From positions 186,001 to 250,000 of the forward strand of contig NZ_JAAIYA010000011.1 in assembly GCF_010894405.1 (NCBI RefSeq): a stretch of DNA of 64,000 nt, given 5' to 3'. Source of the DNA: Pyxidicoccus caerfyrddinensis (GTDB lineage: Bacteria; Myxococcota; Myxococcia; Myxococcales; Myxococcaceae). Made by a program: the position numbers and the translations under genes. The notes below the pieces were generated by a model. The model searched no databases. It saw only the letters and a list, made by a program, of their open reading frames with translations, and was not told the DNA's origin. Positions 54,067 to 63,209 of the stretch are shown here, piece by piece (within the stretch, counting starts at the first letter, position 1; every line of letters starts with the position of its first letter).

Positions 54067-54969
54067 TCAGCCGCTCCCCGCCAGCGCGTAGGTGACGACG
54101 AGTCCCGCGAGCGCCGCGAGCGCGCCGAGCCCGATGAGCCACCACTCGCCCCGCGCCTTCCTTGGCGGTGGATTCTGCGCCGCCGCGTCCGTGCCGGGGA
54201 GCGCCTGCGCCTCGGACTCCGCCGCGGTTGCTGGAGCAGGGGCTCCAGGCGCCTGCTCCACATTTGCCACGGGGGAGGGGACAGTTTCGGGCGGTGGTGC
54301 CGATGGAGGCGGCGGCTCCTCCACGGGCGCCTGGAAGCGCAGCAGCGAGCGTCCCAGCTCGATGACGTCTCCATCCGCCAGCGGGGCGCGTCCCTGGACG
54401 CGCTGGCCGTTGATGAAGACCCCGTTGGGGCTGTCCAGGTCCTCCAGCGTGAAGCCCCCCTCCCCGTGAAGGATGCGCGCATGGGTCCGGGACACGGCCC
54501 TGTCACGCAGGCGGAGGGCCACCTCGCTGCCCCGGCCCAGCTCCGTGCACGCCTCCGCGAGCGCATGCGTGCGGCCCACGTCCAGGCCCGTGAGGCAGGT
54601 GAGGGTGGCCGCGCGGGATGGGCCCGGTTCCTCCGCGCCGGTGAGCAGGCCCTTGAGCACGGCCACGGTGCCCACGCCGCGCTCCGCCGCTGCCTCCCGC
54701 AGCACCCGCAGGCACATCTCCTCCGGAAGGCCGAGCACCTCTCCGGGCATCACCAGCCGGGAGACGCCGGGAGGGACGAGGACGCCATTCACGGAGAACG
54801 TACGCGCCGCCTCCGCCATGAGCCGCTGCGCTTCGATGCGCAGGGTCAGCAGCCTCGGGGGCAGTCCGTCCAGCCGGATGTGGTCCTCGGAGCCGCCGCC
54901 CAGCAGGTGCTGCCCGTCGGACAGCTCGAACGGCGTGGTGGTGCCCAGGTGCTCGAATTCGAAGCGCAT
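54067..54969 (-). CDS. Double FHA-domain protein with C-terminal membrane anchor
   Basis: A 300-residue protein. The clear FHA domain is at about 135-225: ELGRGSEVALRLRDRAVSRT, HARIL, then LDSPNGVFING, with the phosphothreonine-binding Gly-Arg, Ser-Arg-x-His and Asn-Gly residues. Residues 1-105 look like a second FHA with lost residues (HLLGGGSEDHIRL, FSVNGVLVPPG). A Pro/Ala linker and one membrane segment (WWLIGLGALAALAGLVVTYAL) end it, so it is tail-anchored with the FHA domains in the cytosol. FHA domains bind phospho-Thr, so Ser/Thr kinases such as that at 7718 are plausible upstream partners. Start MRFEFEHLG at 54969 rather than an upstream extension. Confidence 0.86.
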   Translation of the reverse strand: MRFEFEHLGTTTPFELSDGQHLLGGGSEDHIRLDGLPPRLLTLRIEAQRLMAEAARTFSVNGVLVPPGVSRLVMPGEVLGLPEEMCLRVLREAAAERGVGTVAVLKGLLTGAEEPGPSRAATLTCLTGLDVGRTHALAEACTELGRGSEVALRLRDRAVSRTHARILHGEGGFTLEDLDSPNGVFINGQRVQGRAPLADGDVIELGRSLLRFQAPVEEPPPPSAPPPETVPSPVANVEQAPGAPAPATAAESEAQALPGTDAAAQNPPPRKARGEWWLIGLGALAALAGLVVTYALAGSG

Positions 54970-55099
54970 GGCCTGGCGCTGGAGCAACGGCCGGGCCGGG
55001 GTAACGCCCTCAGGTTCCGCACGGTTGCCCGACGGGGGCGTCCACGCCCGGCGAAGGCCGTCCATGCCCCGGGATGGCAGTCACCCGGGAGGGCAGGGC

Positions 55100-55870
55100 T
55101 CACGCCGCGTGGTCGATACCGGGAGCCGCTGCTTCCGCTACCGCGGCGGGCAGCCGCGTGCCCGGGTACACGGACACCTGCGAGCCATCCGCGACGAACG
55201 CCGAGCTGGGCTTCCCGCGCAGGAATGGCTCGAACCGCGCGCCGTAGAGCCCGCGCACGTCGCAGTCCAGCTCCGTGCTGTCCGCCTGCCACACGGACCA
55301 GCGCGGATGCTCCACGCGGTACTCCGCGCAACCCCCGTCCCGCTGCGGCGTGTAGCCCCAGTAGTGCTCGGTGATGAACTCCTCTTCCGAGCCCGGTGCG
55401 CTGGCCTGGGGCATGCCGCGCGTCCGCGCCGACAGGTGCTGCCAGCGTCCACCGGCCTTCCACGCGTATTCCAGCCGGCCCTGCGTGCCCTGCTCCGCGT
55501 CCCGCATCTCCACCGTGTGCCGCATGGGCAGCGCGACGTACGGCTCGTTGTAGAGGACGCGCGCCACCGTGGCGATGGCGAGCCGTGGGACGATTTCCTT
55601 CACGAACGCCACGCCGCGCCGCCAGCCCTCGGGGCCCCGGTGGCGCACGTAGAAGCGCAGGTTGACCTCGTCGAAGTTCTGGTGGAACGGCACGACCAGG
55701 CCGCGCACGCGCGTGTCCAGGAAGCGGAAGCCCACCATGCTGGCGAACGCCTTGCCCTGCCACGTGTCCAGCTCCGTCCCACGCGGCACGAGAGGCCGGA
55801 GCACGTCCGGGTCCACCTCGTAGTTGAGCATGACGAGATACCGCCACGTGGCCGTCAGGAAGGGGCGCAT
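55100..55870 (-). CDS. DUF2071 (YqjF-like) family protein
   Basis: A 256-residue protein of the DUF2071/YqjF type, recognised by FLTATWRYLVMLNYEVDPDVLRPLVPRGTELD near the start, ASMVGFRFLDTRVRG, and FDEVNLRFYVR followed by GVAFVKEIVPR. Function is not established for the family. A middle region (PGSEEEFITEHYWGYTPQRDGG) and WSVWQADSTELDCDV also match its usual layout. ATG at 55870 (MRPFLTA) was chosen over a longer frame with poor sequence. No signal peptide. It ends 130 bases from the start of the FHA gene, on the same strand. Confidence 0.85.
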   Translation of the reverse strand: MRPFLTATWRYLVMLNYEVDPDVLRPLVPRGTELDTWQGKAFASMVGFRFLDTRVRGLVVPFHQNFDEVNLRFYVRHRGPEGWRRGVAFVKEIVPRLAIATVARVLYNEPYVALPMRHTVEMRDAEQGTQGRLEYAWKAGGRWQHLSARTRGMPQASAPGSEEEFITEHYWGYTPQRDGGCAEYRVEHPRWSVWQADSTELDCDVRGLYGARFEPFLRGKPSSAFVADGSQVSVYPGTRLPAAVAEAAAPGIDHAA

Positions 55871-56047
55871 GGGCCATTCGTAACGCGCGCCGCGCTCGCC
55901 CGTCCAACCCGCCCGGAGGCGCTTGCGCCCGGGGCTGATGGGATGCAAAGCCCGGGCTGTTCCTTCCGCGTGGCCCCTACACCGGAGGCCTCCCACGTCA
56001 GCAGTCCGACCCAACCTCCGCGAAGCCCGCTAGGATGCCTGCCCTCG

Positions 56048-57247
56048 ATGCGCTTCCCGTCCCGTGTCCTCGTCCCGCTCCTGACGCTCACGTGCCTCGC
56101 CGCCTGCCGCGACGAGCAGGCCGGCCCGCCCCAGCGCGCGCAGCGCCTGCCCGCGCCCACGCAGGCACGCGCCCTGGACGCCGCGCCCTCGGACCTCACC
56201 TTCCGCAGCGGCGCGACGTTCGCCGGCGGCACGGTGGTGTACCTGGGCTCGAAGGTGACGCCGCAGAACGCCGCGCCCGGCGAGCAGGTGCGCCTCGCCC
56301 ACTACTTCCAGGCCACGCGACCGCCGCCGAAGGGCTTCGGCTTCTTCGTCCACGTGGTGGACACCGCCAGCGGGGGCATGCTCTTCAACGCCGACCACGA
56401 GGTGCAGGGCGGTGCCGCGCCGCTCGCGTCGTGGCCGGTGGGCAAGGTCATCGAGGACGTCCACTCCATTCCCATGCCCAACGTGCCCGCGCGCGTGATG
56501 CTCGGCTTCTGGCGCGACGACGAGCGTCTGCCCGTGGACGATGCGAGCGCCCAGGACGGCTCCCAGCGGATGCTGGGTCCGCAACTCGGCGGCGCCGCTC
56601 CCGAGCTGCCCGAGTACACCGTCGGCCGCGTGACGAAGGCGCCCACCATCGACGGGGTGCTCGACGACGCCGCGTGGAAGAACGCCCGGCCCGTGGTGCT
56701 GCGCGGCAGCTTCGACGGGCGTCCCGCGCAGCTGCGCACCGAGGCCCGCCTCGCCTACGACGACACCCACCTGTACGTGGCCTTCGACAGCGAGGACCCG
56801 GACATCTGGGGCACGCTGCGCAACCGCGATGACTCCATCTACGAGGAGGAGGTGGTGGAAATCTTCCTCGACGCCAACGCGGACGGGCGCACGTACAACG
56901 AGCTGCAGGTGTCCCCGCACAACGTCATCTTCGACGCCTACTTCCCCGCGCGCCGGCAGGGCATGGACCGCACCTGGGACTCGGGCATGAAGACGGCGGT
57001 GAAGGTGCGCGGCACGCTGGATGACCCGTCCGACAAGGACCAGGGCTGGTCGGTGGAGATGCAGATTCCCTTCGCGCGCCTGGCCGAGGTCCCCCATGTG
57101 CCGCCGCGGAAGGGCGACCGCTGGCGCTTCAACCTCTACCGGCTGGAGCATCACGGACGCCGCGCGGTGGAAGGGCAGGCCTTCTCACCGCTCTACATCG
57201 GTGACTTCCACGCGCTGCCGCGCTTCGGCTGGCTGACCTTCCAGTAG
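56048..57247 (+). CDS. Lipoprotein with DOMON/CBM9-like domain
   Basis: A 399-residue lipoprotein: MRFPSRVLVPLLTLTCLAAC ends in a lipobox (Cys20). The first domain (about 55-190) is beta-rich (GTVVYLGSKVTPQNAAPGEQ). The second (about 195-399) resembles family 9 carbohydrate-binding/DOMON-like domains: APTIDGVLDDAAWKNA, AYDDTHLYVAFDSEDPD, EEVVEIFLDANADG, then SVEMQIPFARL and a C-terminal WRFNLYRLE. Such domains bind sugars or heme. Likely surface or periplasmic. The start ATG at 56048 opens the signal peptide. Convergent with the small gene at 57263. Confidence 0.84.
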   Translation: MRFPSRVLVPLLTLTCLAACRDEQAGPPQRAQRLPAPTQARALDAAPSDLTFRSGATFAGGTVVYLGSKVTPQNAAPGEQVRLAHYFQATRPPPKGFGFFVHVVDTASGGMLFNADHEVQGGAAPLASWPVGKVIEDVHSIPMPNVPARVMLGFWRDDERLPVDDASAQDGSQRMLGPQLGGAAPELPEYTVGRVTKAPTIDGVLDDAAWKNARPVVLRGSFDGRPAQLRTEARLAYDDTHLYVAFDSEDPDIWGTLRNRDDSIYEEEVVEIFLDANADGRTYNELQVSPHNVIFDAYFPARRQGMDRTWDSGMKTAVKVRGTLDDPSDKDQGWSVEMQIPFARLAEVPHVPPRKGDRWRFNLYRLEHHGRRAVEGQAFSPLYIGDFHALPRFGWLTFQ

Positions 57248-57262
57248 CGAAGGTGCCCGCGC

Positions 57263-57517
57263 TCAGGCGTGCGGGGTGATGTCCCAGTGGGCGTCCGCCA
57301 CCGAACGCTCGGACGGGTCGCCCAGGAAGCGCAGGAAGCCGCGAAGCTCCAACGTGTCGACGAGCTCCTCGGCCTCGAGCTCCGAGAAGCTCTTCATGTG
57401 TACGAGCACGTCCCGCATGAGCGCCTTGCCGCGCAGATAGCCGACGGGCTCACCGGGGCCGAGCGTCTGCTTCAGCTCGGCGGTCAACTGCTGGAGATCG
57501 AGGTCCTCTGAAATCAT
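57263..57517 (-). CDS. Small acidic protein of unknown function overlapping comEC
   Basis: An 84-residue protein I do not recognise: MISEDLDLQQLTAELKQTLG..., a helical, acidic middle (SFSELEAEELVDTLELRGFL), and an aromatic end (VADAHWDITPHA). It reads in a different frame from comEC and overlaps the last 68 bases of that gene. Codon use in its non-overlapping part is normal for the window, and its helical regularity argues for a real product. No strong ribosome site is visible, so translation is probably coupled to comEC. The alternative is that it is chance; expression data would decide. Confidence 0.6.
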   Translation of the reverse strand: MISEDLDLQQLTAELKQTLGPGEPVGYLRGKALMRDVLVHMKSFSELEAEELVDTLELRGFLRFLGDPSERSVADAHWDITPHA

Positions 57518-60038
57518 CGCTCGAAGGGTGTTGATGCTCCTCCCCGACGGCAACCCTGTCCTCCTCTGGCGGAGGCTCGCGCGGCAGGAAGGAGACCAGC
57601 CGGACGTCCTGCCCATCGCTCTCCACGGTGACGGCGCCGTCCAGGTCTGTCCGCCAGCACTCACTGCCCATGGCCCGGTAGCGCGCCTCCACCTCCGGGT
57701 GCGGGAAGCCATAGCGGTTGCGCCGTCCCACGCAGAAGACGACATGCCGGGGCCGGGCCTTCGCGAGCAGGGCCTGCGTGGACGAGGTCCGCGAGCCATG
57801 GTGCGGCGCCTTCATCACCGTCACCGCGCCGACCTGCTCGAGCAGCGCGGCCTCTCCGTCCTCCTCCACGTCGCCCGCGAGCAGCACGGTGACGGCGCCA
57901 TGCCGCACCCGCAGCACCACGCTCCGGTCATTCACGCCCTCCAGCAGCTCACGCTCCAGGGCCCCCGGAGGCCCGAGTACCTCCAGCGTCGCCTCGCCCA
58001 GGGGTAGCGAAGGGTGGCCGGCCTCCACCTCCTCCACGCGTGCGTCGCGCGCCACGGCCACCACCTGCCGTGACAGCGGACCGTCTCCATCTCCCGCGGG
58101 CATCCACAGCCGCTCGGTGGGCACCTGCGTCAACGCCGAGGCCAGGCCCAGCGCATGGTCCGGGTGCGGATGGGACAGCACCGCCAGGTCCAACCGGGAG
58201 ATGCCCGCCTGTTTGAGGTAGGGCACGACGAAGCGCGCGCCGGTGTCCATGCCCCCGGGCACGCCGCCGCCGTCCACCAGCGCATGGTGTCCCCGGGAGC
58301 TGAGCACCACCGCGTCACCCTGGCCCACCGAGAGGAAGGTGACGCGCAGGCCCGGCTCCGGCAGGAGCTTCGGTGTCAGCACCGTCCCCACGAGCGCCAC
58401 GGGCGCCAGCCACCCGCCCAGCCGCCACCGCCCCGTGCCGAGCGCCCACGTCAGCAGCCCCACCGCGTACAGCGTCGCCGCGAGCCCGCCCAGCGCGGGC
58501 ACCTCCACCGCGGCCAGGGGCGCCGCGGCGAAGAGGCGGGTGATGGCCAGCAGCAGCTCGGACGCCCACGCGCCGGCCCACAGCACCGGCGTGGCGAGCA
58601 CGGGCGCCACCACGAAGAGCGCGGCCCCGCCCGCGGCCAGTCCCGTGAGCAGTCCGCAAAGGGGAAGGGCGACGATGTTGGACACGAGCCCGGCCAGGCT
58701 CACGCGCCCGAAGGCCGCGGCCACCACGGGCAGCCCCGCCAGCGTGGCGGCGGCGCTCGCGCTCAAGGTCTGCGCCACCGCCTCGCGCGCCTGTCCCCAC
58801 CATCGCCGCACCCGGCGGGGCTCACGCGGGTCCGGCGGGGCCAGGGGGAGGGCCTCGCGCAGCGGAGGTGACAGCAGCACCAGTCCCAGCACCGCGAGGA
58901 ACGAGAGTCGCAGCGACAAATCCATCACGCTGGAGGGCGCCCACGCCACCAGCACCACCGCCGCGGCGGCCAGCCCATTGAGCCCATCCGCGCGCCGCCA
59001 CAGGGCCAGCCCCAGCAGCACCACCGTGGCCATCACCGCCGAGCGCACCGCGGGCGGCTGGTTGCCGGTGAAGAGCACATAGGCCCAGACGAAGGGCACC
59101 GCCGCGGGCGCCGCCAATCGCCGCGCGTCCAGCTTCCGCCACCGGGCCCCGGCGCGCACCAGCCCGCGCCGCAATAGCGCGAGTGTCATCAGCGCCAGCG
59201 CCGCCACGTGCAGCCCGCTGACGCTCAACACATGCGCCAGTCCCGCGCGGGAGAACGCCTCCTCCCACGCGTCATCCAGTTCCGCGCGCTGTCCCGCCGC
59301 CAGCGTGAGGAACAGCGCCGCCGCGTCCTTCGACGGCGCCACCGCATGCACCGCCACCGCCAGCCGCGCGCGAGTCTCCTCCAGCGCGCTCCGCCAGCCC
59401 GGGGCAGGGGAAAGCACCAGCACGCGCCCCGCGTCCGCCCCCCCGGTGAAGGCCACGCCCTGCCGCCGCCGCGCGACGCCGAAGTCCTTCTCCCCCGGGT
59501 TGCCGGGCGGCGCATCCGGCGCGAGCCGCGTCTCCACCCGCACGCGCTGCCCCGGCAGCAGGGCCACGGGCGCACCGCGCAGCGACAGACTCACCCGGAA
59601 GCGCGCTGGCTCCAGCGGCCCGTCGGGAGCTCCAGCGCGAGCCACCGCCAGGCGCACCCGGCTGGCCCCGTCGAAGCGCTCCACGCGCTCCGCTTCGCCC
59701 TCCAGCACCACCGGGCTTCCGGGCGCGAGGCCCGCTGGCACGTCGACCCGCGCCTCCCAGCAGGCGAGGCCCGCTCCCGCGGCCCACAGTGCCCCGAGCA
59801 CCGCGAGATGGGCACCAGGCAGGCGAGCGAGCGCCAGTCCGAGCGCTCCCAGCAAAACCGCGCAAACCAGAAATGGCAGCGGCTCCAGCGGTGTTGCTGG
59901 TGCGCAGAGGGCGCCAAGCGTGAGGCTTAGCGCGGGAAAGAAGAGAGGACGCGTTCCCAGGTCGCGCCACGCATGACGATCCAACGCCCGACCCCCACCC
60001 GCCACCGCCGTCACGTGGGCTCGCACACCTGGCGACAC
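57450..60038 (-). CDS. comEC: ComEC/Rec2 DNA-uptake channel protein
   Basis: An 862-residue ComEC/Rec2 family protein. An N-terminal hydrophobic segment and a beta-rich soluble domain (about 30-200) precede the multi-helix Competence domain (AGLAHVLSVSGLHVAALAL is the family signature, about residue 265-283), and the C-terminal third is a metallo-beta-lactamase-like domain (VTFLSVGQGDAVVLSS, ALVDGGGVPGG, LSHPHPDHALGLAS, MKAPHHGSRTSS). In transformable bacteria it carries single-stranded DNA across the inner membrane. The GTG start at 60038 is the first in frame. The last 68 bases overlap the small gene at 57263. No other com genes are adjacent. Confidence 0.93.
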   Translation of the reverse strand: MSPGVRAHVTAVAGGGRALDRHAWRDLGTRPLFFPALSLTLGALCAPATPLEPLPFLVCAVLLGALGLALARLPGAHLAVLGALWAAGAGLACWEARVDVPAGLAPGSPVVLEGEAERVERFDGASRVRLAVARAGAPDGPLEPARFRVSLSLRGAPVALLPGQRVRVETRLAPDAPPGNPGEKDFGVARRRQGVAFTGGADAGRVLVLSPAPGWRSALEETRARLAVAVHAVAPSKDAAALFLTLAAGQRAELDDAWEEAFSRAGLAHVLSVSGLHVAALALMTLALLRRGLVRAGARWRKLDARRLAAPAAVPFVWAYVLFTGNQPPAVRSAVMATVVLLGLALWRRADGLNGLAAAAVVLVAWAPSSVMDLSLRLSFLAVLGLVLLSPPLREALPLAPPDPREPRRVRRWWGQAREAVAQTLSASAAATLAGLPVVAAAFGRVSLAGLVSNIVALPLCGLLTGLAAGGAALFVVAPVLATPVLWAGAWASELLLAITRLFAAAPLAAVEVPALGGLAATLYAVGLLTWALGTGRWRLGGWLAPVALVGTVLTPKLLPEPGLRVTFLSVGQGDAVVLSSRGHHALVDGGGVPGGMDTGARFVVPYLKQAGISRLDLAVLSHPHPDHALGLASALTQVPTERLWMPAGDGDGPLSRQVVAVARDARVEEVEAGHPSLPLGEATLEVLGPPGALERELLEGVNDRSVVLRVRHGAVTVLLAGDVEEDGEAALLEQVGAVTVMKAPHHGSRTSSTQALLAKARPRHVVFCVGRRNRYGFPHPEVEARYRAMGSECWRTDLDGAVTVESDGQDVRLVSFLPREPPPEEDRVAVGEEHQHPSSDDFRGPRSPAVDRRAEADARPR

Positions 60039-60169
60039 CGCGTACGAAAACCGACAACCTAGTCGGACGCGTAAGGGGTGGTCAAGGCGTTATCGTTGCC
60101 CGTGGATGTGGTTTGTGGTAGTAGTGCCCGGCTGAAAGGCCGGCATCGAGTCTTTCAAGGAGGCAGTTA

Positions 60170-60664
60170 GTGCAGACCAGCTTCAAGACTGGTGACAAGG
60201 CGGTTTATCCGGGCCAGGGCGTCGGTGAGGTCATGGGTATCGAGCACACCGAGGTGGCCGGTCAGCGCCAGTCCTTCTACGTGCTGCGCATCCTTGAGAA
60301 CGGGATGCGGATCATGATCCCGATCAACAAGGTCGGATCTGTCGGCCTCCGGGAGATCATCAGCGAGGAGGACGTCAAGCAGGTCTACTCCATCCTCAAG
60401 GAGAAGGACATCTCGGTCGACTCCACGACGTGGAATCGTCGCTACCGGGAGTACATGGAGAAGATCAAGACGGGCTCCGTCTTCGAGATCGCCGAAGTAC
60501 TGCGCGACCTCTACCTCCTGAAGGGTGACAAGGACCTCTCCTTCGGCGAGCGGAAGATGCTCGACACGGCGCGCTCGCTGCTCATCAAGGAGCTGTCGCT
60601 GGCCAAGGACTGCTCCGAGGAAGAGATCGAGTCGGACCTGAAGAAGATCTTCAACCTCGCCTGA
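60170..60664 (+). CDS. cdnL: CdnL-type CarD-family RNA polymerase-binding protein
   Basis: A 164-residue CarD_CdnL_TRCF-family protein. The N-terminal RNA polymerase-interacting module runs from MQTSFKTGDKAVYPGQGVGE to about residue 60 (YVLRILENGMRIMIPINK), and the rest is the helical DNA-contacting part (WNRRYREYMEKIKTGS and SFGERKMLDTARSLL). Length and sequence fit CdnL of Myxococcus xanthus, an essential factor that stabilises open complexes at housekeeping promoters. GTG start at 60170 is set by AAGGAGG (60157-60163). A small 5-bp hairpin (60128-60143) lies in the leader. A strong terminator follows, so it is monocistronic. It is divergent from comEC. Confidence 0.97.
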   Translation: MQTSFKTGDKAVYPGQGVGEVMGIEHTEVAGQRQSFYVLRILENGMRIMIPINKVGSVGLREIISEEDVKQVYSILKEKDISVDSTTWNRRYREYMEKIKTGSVFEIAEVLRDLYLLKGDKDLSFGERKMLDTARSLLIKELSLAKDCSEEEIESDLKKIFNLA

Positions 60665-60692
60665 GTCGCCGGGCCCGCGCCCGAGACTCCCC

Positions 60693-60734
60693 GCCCCGGG
60701 TTCCCTTGATGGGAGCTCGGGGCTTCGTCTTTCC
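60693..60734 (+). terminator. Intrinsic terminator of cdnL
   Basis: Bases 60693-60705 (GCCCCGGGTTCCC) pair with 60711-60723 (GGGAGCTCGGGGC) over 13 pairs including two G-U, loop TTGAT, followed by TTCGTCTTTCC. It begins 28 bases after the cdnL stop. Confidence 0.9.
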
Positions 60735-60755
60735 ATGACACGCCATGCCCACGCC

Positions 60756-61403
60756 ATGAGCGAGCCGCTGTCCACATCGACGGAGCAGGACGAGAGAGAC
60801 CGCCGCATCGCCGAGCTGGAGGCGAGGCTGTCGCGCCGCCGCGTGGGCGTGAAGCCGCTGGCGGCGGTGCTGGCCATCATCGTGGCCGGGGTGCTGCTGG
60901 CCATGCAGCGCCGGGACCTGGCGTACTTCTTCTCGCCGAGGGCGCCGCTGACGCTGGGCACGGAGGGCGCGTACCGGTACGAGGCGCTCGTCTCCAACCG
61001 CTACGCGCAGGTGCACGGCATCCCCACGGCGCGCGGCGCCTATGAGCGCGCCGACGGCGGCCTCTACGTGCTGGTGGGGCTGCGCGAGTCGCCCCTCGTC
61101 GTGCGCCGGGGCGCGCTGGACGGGGAGCAGTGGACGCAGGGACGGCCGCCGCCGCAGCCGGACCAGCGGCCCTTCGCCGTGCGAGGACGACTGCTGTCGG
61201 AAGAGGAGGCTCCGCGCTACCGCGAGGCGCTCGCCCTGCTGCGGAGCATGGGCGAGGTACAACCCCACGAAGGCCGGCTGTGGCTGCTCATCGAAGGGGA
61301 GCAGCCAGGGGCGGACCGGGGACTCGTGCTGGTGTCCCTGGCGCTCGTCGCCTTCATCGCCCTCAACGCGGTGCTGCTGGTCAAGGGACTGCGGCGGAGC
61401 TGA
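60756..61403 (+). CDS. Small bitopic membrane protein of unknown function
   Basis: A 215-residue protein with an N-terminal charged, coiled-coil-like stretch (ERDRRIAELEARLSRRR), a membrane helix (LAAVLAIIVAGVLLAMQ, about 35-51), a soluble beta-rich domain of about 140 residues (TEGAYRYEALVSNRYAQVHG, GLYVLVGLRESPLVVR) and a second membrane helix near the end (LVSLALVAFIALNAVLLV). No family recognised. ATG at 60756 (MSEPLST) is preferred; 60735 adds MTRHAHA. It follows the cdnL terminator, so its own promoter must be in the 91-base gap. Its 3' end overlaps the convergent FHA gene by 23 bases. Confidence 0.78.
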   Translation: MSEPLSTSTEQDERDRRIAELEARLSRRRVGVKPLAAVLAIIVAGVLLAMQRRDLAYFFSPRAPLTLGTEGAYRYEALVSNRYAQVHGIPTARGAYERADGGLYVLVGLRESPLVVRRGALDGEQWTQGRPPPQPDQRPFAVRGRLLSEEEAPRYREALALLRSMGEVQPHEGRLWLLIEGEQPGADRGLVLVSLALVAFIALNAVLLVKGLRRS

Positions 61404-63012
61404 GCCGCGCGAGCAACTCGCGGGCCTCGCGGTGGTTGGCGTCGTACTTCAGCGCCTGCTCGAAGGCGGCGCGCGCCTCGTCCACCCGGCCCGCCTTCCC
61501 ATGCGCGGTGCCCGCCTGCACGTGGAGGTCCGCCAGTCGCTTGCGCAGCTGCGGGCCATGCCGGCTCCGGCCCGACGCGAGCGCCTCGTCCACCGTCACC
61601 GCGGTGGTGAGGTGGGTGATGGCGGCCGGCAGGTCCCGCTTCGACAGCGCCTTGCGGGACTCGGCCTCGGCGTACTCGAAGCGCGCGAGCTGCGAATACA
61701 GGGCGTTGAGCTTCGCCGCCTTGGCCCGCTCGCGCGCCGCGGACACCTCTCCCGCTTCGTAGCGCTTCAGCACGGCCGCCTCCGCTGGTGAGCCCGTGCC
61801 AGCACGTCCCTTCGCACCTCCCGCTGCAACATCGTGGGCGGAAGGGCCTGTCGCCACCCCGCGCGCCACGTCCATGGCGCTGGGACCGGGGGACACCTCG
61901 ATGTGCACCGCGGGCGTCCGGGCCTCGTCGCTGGCCGGACTGTCGGAATCCACGGGATGCGCTGCCGTTCCCTCCGCACCGGAGGCAGCGCTTCGAGGTG
62001 CCTCGCCAGTCGCCGCGGCCTGGGTCCCGGCTGCGGCGCTTCCCGGTGCCTCGCCGGCCGCCACCAGGGCCTCGGGCGTGCCGTTTCGCGGTGCCTCGCC
62101 GGACGCTGGAGCCTGCGCTCCGGACGCCTGCACGACGGGGCCCGCCGCCGGGGCTCCGGAGTGGGCGTCTGAGCCGCGCTTCGCCTGGAACTCCGTGCCC
62201 GTGGCCTCCGGCCGCCCCTCCATGGAGGCCAATTGCGTGACGGGCGTCGAGGGATTCGCGCCACCCCCGGCCGCGGGAGGAAGGTCCGCGTCGCTGCCTC
62301 CGAAGTTCACCGCGATGACGGTGACGAGCGCCGCCACGGCCGAGCCCACTGCCGCCGCGATGAGCGCGATGCCGAGGGTGCCGATGCCCTTCTTCTTGCC
62401 TCCGTCCGGGAGGGTGTTGGTGGCGGTGACGATGGGAACGCCCAGGGCGGGCGTGCCGCCCGGGCCGCGCAGCCGCAGCAGCGCGTTGCCCATGGAAATC
62501 TCGTCACCCGGCATCACTTCCACCTCGGAGGTGACTCGGTTCCTGTTGAGGAAGGTGCCGTTCTGGCTGCTGAGGTCTTTCAGGAAGAAGCGGTCCGCGC
62601 GCCGCGTGAGCTGCGCATGGCGCCGGCTGATGGACGGGTGCTGCAGGCGCAGCTCCGACGAGGACGAGCGCCCCATCACCAGCGGGCCCTGCTTCACGGG
62701 CACGAGCTGGCCGATGCCGGGCCCTCGCTCGACGTACAGGAAGGCGGGCGGATGGCCGGGGTCCGAGTACTCGTGCGCCCAGTCGAACCGTGGGGCCAGC
62801 TCCCGGTCATGGCTCTCGCGCCCGCTGCCCTGGCGGCGGCTGCGGCGCGAGCCGGCGGGATACTGGGGCACGCGCTGCGGGCGCGGGTCGTCAGCCCTCA
62901 GGGGGTCGACTTCGTCATCATCGAAGGGCAGCTCCACGTCGGAGTCCTTCGGCGCCTGCGTACCCGGCGGGCGGGGAGGGCGGGGCGGGCGCTTGGGATT
63001 GGGTGGAGCCAT
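61381..63012 (-). CDS. FHA-domain protein with membrane segment and TPR-like tail
   Basis: A 543-residue protein. After a Pro/Arg-rich start, an intact FHA domain spans about 93-180 (LVMGRSSSSELRLQHPSISR, RHAQL, then LSSQNGTFLNRN). A membrane helix lies at about 211-236 (GTLGIALIAAAVGSAVAALV). Next is a long Ala/Pro/Gly linker with recurrent GEAPR/GEAPG units (about 245-400), then helical TPR-like sequence (ALYSQLARFEYAEAESRKAL; VDEARAAFEQALKYDANHREA). The FHA end reads cytosolic phospho-Thr signals and the TPR end is presumably outside. The last 23 bases overlap the convergent membrane-protein gene. Confidence 0.85.
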   Translation of the reverse strand: MAPPNPKRPPRPPRPPGTQAPKDSDVELPFDDDEVDPLRADDPRPQRVPQYPAGSRRSRRQGSGRESHDRELAPRFDWAHEYSDPGHPPAFLYVERGPGIGQLVPVKQGPLVMGRSSSSELRLQHPSISRRHAQLTRRADRFFLKDLSSQNGTFLNRNRVTSEVEVMPGDEISMGNALLRLRGPGGTPALGVPIVTATNTLPDGGKKKGIGTLGIALIAAAVGSAVAALVTVIAVNFGGSDADLPPAAGGGANPSTPVTQLASMEGRPEATGTEFQAKRGSDAHSGAPAAGPVVQASGAQAPASGEAPRNGTPEALVAAGEAPGSAAAGTQAAATGEAPRSAASGAEGTAAHPVDSDSPASDEARTPAVHIEVSPGPSAMDVARGVATGPSAHDVAAGGAKGRAGTGSPAEAAVLKRYEAGEVSAARERAKAAKLNALYSQLARFEYAEAESRKALSKRDLPAAITHLTTAVTVDEALASGRSRHGPQLRKRLADLHVQAGTAHGKAGRVDEARAAFEQALKYDANHREARELLARLSSAAVP

Positions 63013-63209
63013 ACGGCCATTCTCCCTGATTGGGGGCGGCGTGAAGCGTTGTCCGTTCCAAGCATCCGAAGTTTCCCGGCAGCAGTGAACGCTACTGCTC
63101 TCCGCTGCCCAAAACCCGCGAATCCCCGGTGAATGCTGGCCTGTGTGGGGACCGCGATCCTAGAGTGACGGCCACACCCACGACTACGGACACAGGAGGA
63201 TTGCCGCAC

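Noticed and set aside
57528..58007. Plus-strand frame opposite the C-terminal part of comEC
   Set aside because: It is antisense to the conserved metallo-beta-lactamase motifs of ComEC and has no recognisable features.
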